DNA of 17,229 nt, taken from NCBI GenBank assembly GCA_017630115.1, contig JAGBVY010000119.1, forward strand, positions 1 through 17,229, read 5' to 3'. The translations under genes were made by a program, and so were the position numbers. Shown one piece after another: positions 8,850 to 16,492 of this stretch. Source of the DNA: Tidjanibacter sp. (GTDB lineage: Bacteria; Bacteroidota; Bacteroidia; Bacteroidales; Rikenellaceae). Numbering within the stretch: position 1 is the stretch's first letter; every line of letters starts with the position of its first letter. Under the pieces are notes generated by a model that was given only the letters and a program-made list of their open reading frames with translations, did no database searches and was not told where the DNA came from.

Positions 8850-9998
8850 TTAGTTCCTAAACAGTTTTTCCAATCTCCTAACCTCTCTTCGCGAAAACCT
8901 ATTGGCAAATCGCTCCACGCGGGGGTTGTAGCCCACCTTTCGCCAAGCCAGATAGCACTCGCGTATCTCCCTACGCCATCCTCGGCGAATAAAATACTGG
9001 CCTGTGCGATCCCACGAGTCGTTCACCTCCACAACTACCGCACCTTCGTCGGTGATTGCCACATCCCAACCCGCCGCCTTACACCAAGGCATTGCCTGTT
9101 GGAATCGAATCACATCGGCTTTTATCTGCTCCCAATTGTCGATAACAACACCATTGAGTTGTGCACCGCTATCGGGGTGGGTCTGAATATCTCTTATGTT
9201 GCGCCAACCATCATACTGGATAGCATATCTAATCTCGCCACTCTCAACATCCACACACGCGTCCACATTGCCACCGCCTCCTGCGTTATCGACACAATTG
9301 CCCGCTCGGCCAATCTTGACAAATGCGGCAACTATCCTTGCGCTACCGTCGGGAAACAGGGTTGTCATAAAGCGCACCGTATTGACCGACGAGGGGTTGA
9401 ACCCGGCAAACTGCGCCGTTTGCTCTACCAGTTGCTCGAAAATCAGTTGGTGCTCGCCCAACACCTCCGAAAGCAACACACTCTGGCCATTAAACAAATG
9501 CAACCTACAATCTTTTGCAAGATGTTCAATCTCCCTGACGACCCTCACACCTTCGCCGTGCGAATTCTCCGTCTCCTTGATGACGCACTGCCTCGCCTGT
9601 TTTTGTTGCAGTATGCGGCAGACATCCGCCACCGTCGAGGCAACAACATCACTCTCTTCCACCCTACCCTCGGGTTGATAGAAGCACAACAACTCAGCCT
9701 TGCGAACACCCACTCCTTCGAGCACCCTATGCGTTAGGAACTTGTTTCTCGACAAGGTGTAGTACTTTATCGGGTTGAGGGTTTTCAAATAGAGCCCCTG
9801 CTCTACCCAACCCAGAAAATCGTTCCTAAACTCCTCATCTCGCCTCTCAAACTCAAACTCGTAATACTCCTCACGAGTCAGCCTCTTTCTCCTGAACAGC
9901 CTTATGTAGTCAAAGAGTATCTTGACTCTCTGGCCAAAGGAGTCTGCCGGATATTTCGCAATCCAAGGCAGGAGCTTATGCCACTTGATCGACTGCAT
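8850..9998 (-). CDS. ATP-grasp enzyme of the sugar-transfer-associated type (382 aa)
   Basis: A cytoplasmic ATP-grasp enzyme; the fold usually joins a carboxylate to an amine or similar nucleophile through an acyl-phosphate. It matches what I know of PF14397 (ATPgrasp_ST). Visible features are the nucleotide-binding Lys141 with a glycine-containing loop SHGEGV (146-151), then LIFEQLVEQ (185-193), NTVRFMT (206-212), the family-typical KIGRAGNCVDN (228-238) followed by GGGG, a GWD (310-312), and metal ligands in VVEVN (322-326). There is no signal peptide or membrane segment; the N-terminal 60 residues are rich in Arg/Lys/Glu. It lies between fimbrillin-like and large lipoprotein genes, with gaps of 67 and 74 bases and no terminator seen on either side. 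No glycosyltransferase, its usual sort of neighbour, is in the window. The substrate is unknown. Confidence 0.85.
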   Translation of the reverse strand: MQSIKWHKLLPWIAKYPADSFGQRVKILFDYIRLFRRKRLTREEYYEFEFERRDEEFRNDFLGWVEQGLYLKTLNPIKYYTLSRNKFLTHRVLEGVGVRKAELLCFYQPEGRVEESDVVASTVADVCRILQQKQARQCVIKETENSHGEGVRVVREIEHLAKDCRLHLFNGQSVLLSEVLGEHQLIFEQLVEQTAQFAGFNPSSVNTVRFMTTLFPDGSARIVAAFVKIGRAGNCVDNAGGGGNVDACVDVESGEIRYAIQYDGWRNIRDIQTHPDSGAQLNGVVIDNWEQIKADVIRFQQAMPWCKAAGWDVAITDEGAVVVEVNDSWDRTGQYFIRRGWRREIRECYLAWRKVGYNPRVERFANRFSRREVRRLEKLFRN

Positions 9999-10065
9999 AA
10001 AAAAATCTCTTCTTTCCGTTGCGAGTTTGCCGAGTTATCTGTTTGCCACACAAGCGTGGAACCTC

Positions 10066-11163
10066 CTATTTGGCTGTAATGTCGGGCAACACCGTACCCT
10101 CAATGTAGTCCACATCCACCCAAGGTTTAATCGTGCCAACAAGGTTGATACCCGTATCGACCTCCATAGTGTAGGTGATGTGGTGGCCGGGCAACCAAAT
10201 AGACTGAGTGCCGTGGGTAGCGTAGTTGAACAATTCAAACGTGGTTTCGTGGAAAACGTAGTTATCTGGCGAGCTGGCATCGTACCTCTCATTGACCCAG
10301 TAGCTCACATAGAGCCTACACGACGACTCCAACTGCTGAGGTGTGGCCAAGAAGCGCATTCTAACTCCGCCCTCGTCGTCACGCAATGCCAATGGGATGC
10401 AATCTGCTGGGGCGGCAATCCTTGGGTCTTCGCCCACGATGCTATAATCTGCATCCTTTGTGCCCGCTACCGTATATTGCCAAGCATCGGCATTGCTGCT
10501 GCCACTGCCATATTGGGCGGGCGAAGGACAGGTCATATTGGCCTTGCGGAAGAAGCCCGTCAGGCGCAACTCACTCAGATAGACTCCCTCCGACTCAAAC
10601 GAAATATGCTTAGCTATATTCACCTCCACCAACGACACAGCGTGTTCCATATCGAGTTTCACAATGGGAGGACGCGAGCCCGTAGGCACAGCATAGACAA
10701 AACTCTGCGAGAGCAGGTAGTCCACCATAGCCTCTTTGTTGGTGGGGTCGTAGGTCTGAGGCTGGGTAATCTCAATGGTGGTGGGCGAGTTGATTACCAA
10801 CGAGCCATTTGATGTGGCCGACTGGGGGCTGTAAGCGTTGGCCAAGAAGTTGTAGCGCACACCCGTCTCCCAATCCTGTGTATTGGTGGGCAACCACTCC
10901 GACGTCTGGGGGTCGCGGAAGAGCTGGGCATTGTTGTAGATTGTTGTACCACCCTTAGTGGCCGTAACCCTCACGGGGATGGTGTGGGCATTGACCTGCT
11001 CTTGGTCTATCTCGCCTCGGGTGGTCACATCAATACCACCACTCGACACCGAAAAACGTATGGTCGAGTCCACCTTGGGCTCAAAAACCTGCTCGCAACC
11101 AACAAAGGCTACCAACGCCAAGGCTGCTGCTATGTAATTTCTGATTTTCATCTTCCTGCTCAT
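10066..11163 (-). CDS. Fimbrillin family (Mfa-like) lipoprotein, second gene of the pilus operon
   Basis: A likely type V pilus subunit, exported and lipidated before processing. Signal peptide MKIRNYIAAA...VGC puts the lipid Cys at 23 (19 from the internal ATG at 11151, which is an equally good start). The mature part shows the Mfa_like_1 (PF13149) pattern: IRFSV (35-39) then TTRG (47-50), where arginine-specific cleavage would be expected. It continues with W90...NFLANAYSP, an LDMEHAVSLVEVNI stretch (170-183), and LPGHHITYTMEV (324-335) near the end. About 365 aa is normal for the family. It starts 9 bases after the preceding fimbrillin gene, so co-transcription is near certain. Shaft, anchor and accessory roles cannot be separated from sequence alone. 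Confidence 0.85.
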   Translation of the reverse strand: MSRKMKIRNYIAAALALVAFVGCEQVFEPKVDSTIRFSVSSGGIDVTTRGEIDQEQVNAHTIPVRVTATKGGTTIYNNAQLFRDPQTSEWLPTNTQDWETGVRYNFLANAYSPQSATSNGSLVINSPTTIEITQPQTYDPTNKEAMVDYLLSQSFVYAVPTGSRPPIVKLDMEHAVSLVEVNIAKHISFESEGVYLSELRLTGFFRKANMTCPSPAQYGSGSSNADAWQYTVAGTKDADYSIVGEDPRIAAPADCIPLALRDDEGGVRMRFLATPQQLESSCRLYVSYWVNERYDASSPDNYVFHETTFELFNYATHGTQSIWLPGHHITYTMEVDTGINLVGTIKPWVDVDYIEGTVLPDITAK

Positions 11164-11172
11164 TATTTGGTT

Positions 11173-12201
11173 CTACTCAATGGGGAACAGATCAACATCG
11201 TCCTTCACCCAATCGACCACCCTCACATCGCACACGATGGTCGTGGAGGTCAGAGTAAACGTATAGACATATTTTTTGCCTGCCTCCCACTCCGTTGGAG
11301 TGAACAAGCCCAAATCGAGGGTGGTTGGTGTGGCGCCAATGGTCATATTGATTTTCACACCCTGACCCAAGAGCGACTGAGGCATAACAATAACTCCTTC
11401 GACATTCTCATAGAGGCTATATATTTTCGACAGATTCTTGGGCATAGGCGAGGTGGTACAAAGGCCATTGTAGAGGCCCGACCCCACACCCACCTTATCG
11501 GCTGCTACATCGACCCTCACATCCATCACTCCATTGGCAGCTCCTCCCAAAGAGCCGTCCCTACCAAAGACAATAGCGCCCTTATAGCGCAAACCTTCGA
11601 GCGATATGTTGCTAACACCACTAATCTCGCCCATAGCATTGATGAATTGGAATTTTATCATTGAGAGTGTGTGCTTCATTGCCAAAGGCACGGGGGCGGT
11701 GGTTGCGTCGGGATTGGAGAGGTCGCGGCTATTGAAAGCACACATATAGTCCACGTTGTTGGCCGAAGTGGTTGTGCCGAGTGTGATGTTGCTACGAGTG
11801 AGCGTACCGGCCACAGGGTCTATCACGCAGTCGCTCTCTGAGTGGGGGTAGATTGCCCAGAATTCGTGCAAAGCACCACGAATCCAACGACGCACGGGGG
11901 TATAGTTCCATTCGCCGTCGTAGGTGAGTTTAGAGTTGTCGATAAGGATTTTGTTGTTGTTGGCTGCATTATTGACCACACCCCACACACCAATGCCATC
12001 GCCCGACGAGCAAGCCGACTGCAACGAAGCGTCGTCCAAAATAACGGCACGGCCCTCGGCATCGATTGCCTCCGACGAGAAACTAATCTGCTCCTGCTGG
12101 CCACCAATGGGCTCTTTGGTGGAGTCACACGCGGACATTGCAAGCGCACACGCGCACGCAAAAAGAAAGCCCGCAAAATATGTCATTTTTTTCACTCTCA
12201 T
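11173..12201 (-). CDS. Fimbrillin family (Mfa-like) lipoprotein, first gene of the pilus operon
   Basis: A likely type V pilus subunit. I use ATG at 12201; the upstream in-frame TTG at 12222 only lengthens the signal peptide. Signal peptide MRVKKMTYFA... ends in MSAC (Cys25, 342-aa protein). Fimbrillin hallmarks, in residues from this start, are QISFSS (38-43), EGRA (49-52, possible arginine cleavage site), GDGIGVWG (67-74), RRWIRG...FWAIYP (103-118), VPLAMKHTLSMIKFQF (171-186), and WEAGKKYVYTFTL (304-316) near the C-terminus. The pattern fits PF13149 closely. It heads the operon, behind an A/T-rich spacer with a promoter-like box and an inverted repeat. As first gene it is the best candidate for the main shaft pilin, but that is inference. 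Confidence 0.87.
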   Translation of the reverse strand: MRVKKMTYFAGFLFACACALAMSACDSTKEPIGGQQEQISFSSEAIDAEGRAVILDDASLQSACSSGDGIGVWGVVNNAANNNKILIDNSKLTYDGEWNYTPVRRWIRGALHEFWAIYPHSESDCVIDPVAGTLTRSNITLGTTTSANNVDYMCAFNSRDLSNPDATTAPVPLAMKHTLSMIKFQFINAMGEISGVSNISLEGLRYKGAIVFGRDGSLGGAANGVMDVRVDVAADKVGVGSGLYNGLCTTSPMPKNLSKIYSLYENVEGVIVMPQSLLGQGVKINMTIGATPTTLDLGLFTPTEWEAGKKYVYTFTLTSTTIVCDVRVVDWVKDDVDLFPIE

Positions 12202-12272
12202 TCTAACAAAATTTTCTGCCAACCAGAGCGCATCTCATAGCTACGCTATGCGTTGGCACACTACATCAGCAA

Positions 12273-12280
12273 CAAAAATA
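12273..12280 (-). promoter_or_regulatory. Candidate -7 box of the pilus-operon promoter
   Basis: On the minus strand the octamer reads TATTTTTG, matching the Bacteroidetes primary-sigma -7 consensus TAnnTTTG. It lies 71 bases upstream of the ATG of the first fimbrillin gene. No clear TTTG -33 element sits at the usual spacing; the upstream sequence is A/T-rich instead. It is the only TAnnTTTG match I found in the spacers of the left-hand gene cluster, supporting a single operon promoter. Confidence 0.4.
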
Positions 12281-12326
12281 GAATTTTATTTGGAAAAATA
12301 CTCTTTTTTCCTCCTTTTTGTTCTTT

Positions 12327-12357
12327 ATTTCCACCTTATTCGTTTTGGGGTGGAAAT
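12327..12357. promoter_or_regulatory. Perfect 9-bp inverted repeat upstream of the pilus promoter, possible operator
   Basis: ATTTCCACC (12327-12335) and GGTGGAAAT (12349-12357) are exact reverse complements separated by 13 bases. Their centres are 22 bp apart, about two helical turns, as a dimeric regulator would need. The repeat lies some 47 bases upstream of the candidate -7 box and downstream of the terminator of the previous operon. No T tract follows it on the minus strand, so a second terminator is less likely. Confidence 0.4.
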
Positions 12358-12369
12358 TTTGCACATCAT

Positions 12370-12411
12370 AAAAACACAAAGAGTGCAGGGTCGGCTCTCG
12401 ACCCCACACTC
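12370..12411 (-). terminator. Intrinsic terminator of the tsaB-to-acyltransferase unit
   Basis: GAGTGCAGGGTCG (12381-12393) pairs with CGACCCCACACTC (12399-12411) around a five-base loop; 11 of 13 positions are Watson-Crick. On the minus strand the stem is followed by TTTGTGTTTTT. It lies about 45 bases after the acyltransferase stop codon and separates the housekeeping genes from the pilus operon. Confidence 0.88.
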
Positions 12412-12456
12412 CTCTTTTTCGCATTTGGCAACCTATCGGAAGCCTCTCTTATTCAC

Positions 12457-13839
12457 CTATTTACTCACCACCTTCGACACCTCCTCGAAGAGCTCGCAAC
12501 GCTCCTTCGAGAGGCTCTCAATGGTGGCTTTGGGCGCAAAGACAAATCGTACATATCCGAGCAACTTTGTTGCCCAACGCATATAGTTCGACGAGTAGAT
12601 AATCATCAGCGGGAAGGCCACCAAATAGCCCAATCCGCCAATCCAATTTCCGCAACACAACATCACCACAACAGGCACCAAACCACACAGAGGATAGGTC
12701 ACCAACAGGGTGGCGGCGAGGTTGATTGAGCCCCAAAATTGGTGGTCCTTAATGAGCAGTCTATTGACCAACAAGGGGGCTACAAACACCAGCCAAGTGG
12801 CGGCAATACTCGTTGTAAAGAGGGGCAATCCTACAACCATCAGAAAGCTCCACAACAACGCTCCTCCCACACTTGGTTTAGCCTCGAAAAGCCAGTCGCG
12901 GAGGCCTAATTTCTTCATCTTACGCGCCACATTTTTGACCCTGCCAAAGAGCTCATCCATCTGCTCGGGATTGCGCTCGGTGGCCTCTTTCAGGCGTGCA
13001 ACCAACTTCTTGTCGGCCTGCAACTTATCGGGCAGATAGGAGGGTTTGAGCGACAAGCTGCGGGCAAAAGCCTCACCCGCCTCGCTCTGGCGCAAGAAGT
13101 CGATAGCTTCGTAGTGGTCGAGGTCCTCAACATTGAGCATCAGCCCCTCAATCTGACCCCTAACCTCCTCGTTTACCTTAGCCATAACCTCCCTCGGATT
13201 GCTCTTAAACTCCTCGTAGTAGGGCGACAAGGCCACGGGCTTGCCAAAGAGAATCATCATATCCTCTCGTGGCAGGCGATAGTGGGAGTAGTGGTTGGCT
13301 GTTGGCATCACATATACCTCTCGCTCGAAGCCCGCCTCCTCGGCAGCCCCGAAAGCCATCTTCAAGTATGCTTGCGAGAAGGGACCGAGCCAGCGTTTGT
13401 TTTGGTGTTGTCCCTCGGGATAGAGCACCACCGTCTCGCCGTGCGAGAGCGACTTGGCCACCTCCTCCAAAGTTCCCTTATTTTTGGCCACGCCCTTAAT
13501 TCCGTCGAACTTGGCACGGTAGGCGGGCAGAGCACCCAACCACCTGATAATCTTGTCGAGTAGGGGGTGCTTGAAGACACTCGCGCGCGCCAAAAATCGA
13601 GGCTTGCGGTCGGAGAGAATAAAGACCAGTGCAAGGGGATCGATAAGGCAGTTCTGGTGGTTGGAAACAAGCACCACGGGGGTGCCATCTTTGGGCATAC
13701 GCTCCCTGCCGGGGGTATAGATATGGCGGAAATAAATGGGATGATTCACAAGACTCAGATAGCGACGAAACAGAGTCGCCACCCACCCTCTCTTGCGAGG
13801 TTTCAACCACTTGTCGTGTTCGTTGGATTGGCTATTCAT
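12457..13839 (-). CDS. PlsC-family glycerolipid acyltransferase with C-terminal membrane segments (460 aa)
   Basis: A membrane acyltransferase that probably moves a fatty acyl group onto a glycerophosphate-type lipid. The catalytic domain (about 25-240) shows NHQNCLIDPL (60-69), where His61 and Asp67 are the catalytic pair, and YPEGQ (140-144), equivalent to the usual FPEGT substrate motif. The His-Asp spacing is five residues (HX5D), one more than the classic HX4D, as I recall for fungal Sct1/Gpt2-like relatives. The protein is roughly twice the length of ordinary PlsC: residues 325-420 hold about three to four hydrophobic segments. The gene follows the kinase-like gene by five bases and shares its stop region as ribosome binding site. 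The exact acyl acceptor cannot be told from sequence. Confidence 0.85.
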   Translation of the reverse strand: MNSQSNEHDKWLKPRKRGWVATLFRRYLSLVNHPIYFRHIYTPGRERMPKDGTPVVLVSNHQNCLIDPLALVFILSDRKPRFLARASVFKHPLLDKIIRWLGALPAYRAKFDGIKGVAKNKGTLEEVAKSLSHGETVVLYPEGQHQNKRWLGPFSQAYLKMAFGAAEEAGFEREVYVMPTANHYSHYRLPREDMMILFGKPVALSPYYEEFKSNPREVMAKVNEEVRGQIEGLMLNVEDLDHYEAIDFLRQSEAGEAFARSLSLKPSYLPDKLQADKKLVARLKEATERNPEQMDELFGRVKNVARKMKKLGLRDWLFEAKPSVGGALLWSFLMVVGLPLFTTSIAATWLVFVAPLLVNRLLIKDHQFWGSINLAATLLVTYPLCGLVPVVVMLCCGNWIGGLGYLVAFPLMIIYSSNYMRWATKLLGYVRFVFAPKATIESLSKERCELFEEVSKVVSK

Positions 13840-13840
13840 A

Positions 13841-13847
13841 TCTCCTA
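13841..13847 (-). promoter_or_regulatory. Ribosome binding site overlapping the upstream stop codon
   Basis: The minus strand reads TAGGAGAT then ATG. TAG (13847-13845) is the stop codon of the kinase-like gene, and AGGAG lies two bases before the acyltransferase ATG. Clear Shine-Dalgarno sequences are uncommon in Bacteroidales, so this suggests translational coupling of the two genes. Confidence 0.6.
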
Positions 13848-14465
13848 TAACTTTTGATTCAACTTCTTCTCCAAGGCTGCCACTACCATATCGGCACAGC
13901 CCTCAATACCAAAGACACTGCTATTGAGCGTCAGGTCGTAGCTCTCGGCCGCGCCCCACGCCTTAAAGCTGTAATAGTTGTAGTATGAGGCTCTTTTGCG
14001 CTCCGAGGTGGCAATCATATTGCGACACTCCTTCTCGCCCTTGTCGCAACACTTCATAAGGCGACCAAGGCGGTCCTCCTCGCTGGCTGTGACAAAGAGA
14101 CTCAGCAAACCGGGGTGCTCCCTAAGCACATAGTCGGCACAACGGCCCACAACCACACACGAACCCCTCTCGGCCAAGGCCAAAATAGCGTCGCTCTGCA
14201 ACCCAAAGAGGGTGTCGTTGTTGATGTAGCCCGAATTGATCATCGAGCCAAAGCTCCATATACCCGTACCCAGAGGTGTTACATTGCTAGTGTGCTCGTC
14301 GGCACGCTCGAAGAACTCAGCCCCAACACCACTCTGACGTGCAGCCTCCTCAATAACCTCGCGATTATAGACAGGCACACCCAAGCGGCGACCAAGCTCC
14401 TCGGCCAAAAGGCGACCACCGGCCCCCAGCTGACGGCCAATGGTTATGACAAACTTTTTCTCCAT
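13845..14465 (-). CDS. Cytidylate kinase-like family protein (206 aa)
   Basis: A P-loop nucleoside monophosphate kinase-like protein fitting Cytidylate_kin2 (PF13189), not the canonical Cmk. The N-terminus FVITIGRQLGAGGR (5-18) carries the P-loop variant, followed by LAEELGRRLGVPVYNREVI, a GRCADYVL motif (107-114), the phosphate-binding FVTASEEDRLGRL (124-136), and a Tyr-rich SYYNYYS region near 160-166. The family is widespread and poorly characterised; actual CMP phosphorylation is not established. It sits 32 bases behind the MATE gene and is coupled to the acyltransferase gene. Use of CTP and CMP in phospholipid synthesis gives a possible but unproved link. Confidence 0.83.
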   Translation of the reverse strand: MEKKFVITIGRQLGAGGRLLAEELGRRLGVPVYNREVIEEAARQSGVGAEFFERADEHTSNVTPLGTGIWSFGSMINSGYINNDTLFGLQSDAILALAERGSCVVVGRCADYVLREHPGLLSLFVTASEEDRLGRLMKCCDKGEKECRNMIATSERKRASYYNYYSFKAWGAAESYDLTLNSSVFGIEGCADMVVAALEKKLNQKL

Positions 14466-14497
14466 ATATATATTGTTATTTCTATGGTCTTACGCTA

Positions 14498-15931
14498 CTA
14501 TTGCTGGTCGTTAGGCTGCTCCTCGAAACTCCTAAAACCAATGCTCGAAGGCGACTTCTTAAACCTCCTAACCAATCCTACCATAAGCACCGCAGCCACA
14601 ACGGTGGCGATAGCGTCGGAGATGGGCATAGCCATCCACACACCCTCAATACCGTAGAACATTGGCACTACAACCAAGCAGGGAATCAAGAAGAGCACCT
14701 GACGTGAGAGCGACAAGAATATGGCCTTGTTGGCCATACCGATGCTCTGGAAGAAGTTGGAGGCCACCATCTGGAAGCCCACAATGGGGAATACCGACAC
14801 TACAATACTAAATCCCTTGGCGGCAATAGCAATCATCGTTGGCTCATTGGCAAAGAGCGACACCACAACCTCGGGCATAAGTTTTCCCACAAGGAAGGCG
14901 ATAATGGTTGTTATGGTTGCCCACATCACAGTCACCCAAAAGACCTTCAACACCCTGTCGTACTTGCCGGCGCCGTAGTTGTAGCCCGCAATGGGTTGCA
15001 TACCCTGATTGAAGCCCATAACCACCATAACAAAGAGGAAGATGATGCGATTGACAATACCATAGGCACCAATGGCCAAGTCGCCACCTCCCTCACTCAG
15101 TTGGTCGCCATAGCGACGCAGCTGATTGTTGATGAGCAGCACCACAAAGCACGAAGCCATATTCATCAAGAAGGGCGAAAGACCAATCTTGATGGACTCA
15201 CGGGCAATCTTGCCGTCGAAGGAGAAAATTTTACCATTCTCGAAGTGCAACACCTCGCCTCGATTGGAGAATATGCGTAGCTGCCACGTCAGCGACACCA
15301 CCTGAGCCAGAATGGTCGCTATGGCCGCACCCTTGATACCCATATCAAAGACAAAGATGAACAGCGGGTCGAGAATAGCGTTGAGCACCACCGTCAATAT
15401 CGTGGCCCACATTGCCACCTTAGGACGACCCGCCGACCTGAGCACCGCATTGAGTCCCAAATAGAGGTGGGTGACAACGTTGCCCAAGAGGATGTATATC
15501 ATATACTCGCGTGCATAGACAATGGTATTGTCGCTCGCACCAAAGAAGTAGAGAATGGGGTCTAAGAAGAGCAGGCCGAAGAGCATCAAGAGCACACCCA
15601 AGACCACATTCATAGTCATAACATTGCCCAGCACCCTGCGGGCCACCTTATGGTTCTTTTGGCCCAAGAGCATCGAGACAAGAGCCGACGCACCCACACC
15701 CACAAGCGAGCCAAATGCCGCCGAGATGTTCATCAGCGGAAAGGTCACAGCCAAGCCTGAAATAGCCAACGAGCCCACACCCTGACCAATGAAAATACTA
15801 TCGACCATATTATAGAGCGACGAGGCCGTCATCGCAATAATCGCCGGCACGGCGTACTGCCTCAACAACCCCCCGATGCTCTTCTCTCCCAACTCGGTGG
15901 GCGAATTGATTCTTTTCTCTTTCTCTGACAT
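14498..15931 (-). CDS. MATE family multidrug/cation exporter (477 aa)
   Basis: An inner-membrane antiporter that probably expels organic cations or drugs using a sodium or proton gradient. The length and the pattern of about 12 hydrophobic segments fit MatE (PF01554) in two halves. Family signatures include SLYNMVDSIFIGQGVG (38-53), LRSAGRPKVAMW (164-175), VLNAILDPLFIF (182-193), and QPIAGYNYGAGKYDRV (312-327) in the second half. The overall look is MepA-like. The ATG at 15931 is preceded by an A/G-rich run. It lies 82 bases after the deaminase gene and 32 before the kinase-like gene. The substrate cannot be predicted. Confidence 0.93.
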   Translation of the reverse strand: MSEKEKRINSPTELGEKSIGGLLRQYAVPAIIAMTASSLYNMVDSIFIGQGVGSLAISGLAVTFPLMNISAAFGSLVGVGASALVSMLLGQKNHKVARRVLGNVMTMNVVLGVLLMLFGLLFLDPILYFFGASDNTIVYAREYMIYILLGNVVTHLYLGLNAVLRSAGRPKVAMWATILTVVLNAILDPLFIFVFDMGIKGAAIATILAQVVSLTWQLRIFSNRGEVLHFENGKIFSFDGKIARESIKIGLSPFLMNMASCFVVLLINNQLRRYGDQLSEGGGDLAIGAYGIVNRIIFLFVMVVMGFNQGMQPIAGYNYGAGKYDRVLKVFWVTVMWATITTIIAFLVGKLMPEVVVSLFANEPTMIAIAAKGFSIVVSVFPIVGFQMVASNFFQSIGMANKAIFLSLSRQVLFLIPCLVVVPMFYGIEGVWMAMPISDAIATVVAAVLMVGLVRRFKKSPSSIGFRSFEEQPNDQQ

Positions 15932-15964
15932 TTTTCTTTCTTTTTTCTTTTCTCCGCTTTTTTA

Positions 15965-15990
15965 CAAAAAAGAGAGCTTGCTGTCCTCTC
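15965..15990 (-). terminator. Weak hairpin with T tract between deaminase and MATE genes
   Basis: On the minus strand a 5-bp stem (GAGAG 15990-15986, CTCTC 15976-15972) with a nine-base loop is followed by TTTTTT. The stem is short, so it would terminate only partly or attenuate. The 8-base word GAGCTTGC occurs twice here in direct orientation (15974-15981 and 16002-16009). Confidence 0.3.
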
Positions 15991-16013
15991 GTCACAAGAC
16001 GGAGCTTGCCCCG

Positions 16014-16445
16014 CTATTTCACCTCGCAATGTACCACCTCAATGCCGCTACGCTCCAACAAACCGATGCCGTCGGTATTGTGGTAGAGGTCGCTATATAC
16101 AACTCTCTTTATGCCGGACTGAATAATCAGTTTTGAGCACTCCATACAGGGCGAGGCGGTGACATAGAGGGTGCTACCCTCGCCCGAGTTGTTGCTCTTG
16201 GCCAGTTTGGTTATGGCGTTGGCCTCGGCGTGAAGAACATAGGGCTTTGTAAGGCCGCTCTCGTCCTCGCAGATATTCTCAAAGCCCGACGGAGTACCGT
16301 TGTAGCCATCGGAGATAATCATCTTGTCTTTGATAATCAGCGCACCCACTTGGCGACGTATGCAGTAGGAGTTCTCGGCCCACACACGCGCCATACGCAT
16401 ATAGCGCTCGTCGAGTTGCCTTTGTTTATCTTCTTTGTATCCCAT
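16014..16445 (-). CDS. dCMP deaminase family protein (143 aa)
   Basis: A cytosolic zinc-dependent deaminase, most likely converting dCMP to dUMP for thymidylate synthesis. Zinc and catalytic residues are clear: HAE (72-74) with His72 as ligand and Glu74 as proton shuttle, and PCMEC (99-103) supplying Cys100 and Cys103. The YNGTPSGF stretch (48-55) and the AxxSxCxRRQVGALI-like N-terminus favour deoxycytidylate deaminase (ComEB-type) over cytidine or tRNA adenosine deaminase. Length is normal. It lies 47 bases after tsaB. The alternative is another nucleotide deaminase of PF00383. Confidence 0.92.
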   Translation of the reverse strand: MGYKEDKQRQLDERYMRMARVWAENSYCIRRQVGALIIKDKMIISDGYNGTPSGFENICEDESGLTKPYVLHAEANAITKLAKSNNSGEGSTLYVTASPCMECSKLIIQSGIKRVVYSDLYHNTDGIGLLERSGIEVVHCEVK

Positions 16446-16492
16446 AGTTATCGAATTGAAAATTATTTGGCTTTCAGCAGGGCACGCTTTTG

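Noticed and set aside
7966..8853. Plus-strand open frame opposite the 1197-aa lipoprotein N-terminus
   Set aside because: No recognisable motif, and it covers the signal peptide coding region of a convincing minus-strand gene.
12236..12250. CATAGC/GCTATG small palindrome in the leader of the first fimbrillin gene
   Set aside because: Only 6 bp with a three-base loop; of a size expected by chance, with no supporting context.
12202..12456. Invertible promoter (phase-variation switch) before the pilus operon
   Set aside because: The only inverted repeat seen spans 31 bases and does not flank the promoter box; no recombinase gene is in the window. An operator is the simpler reading.
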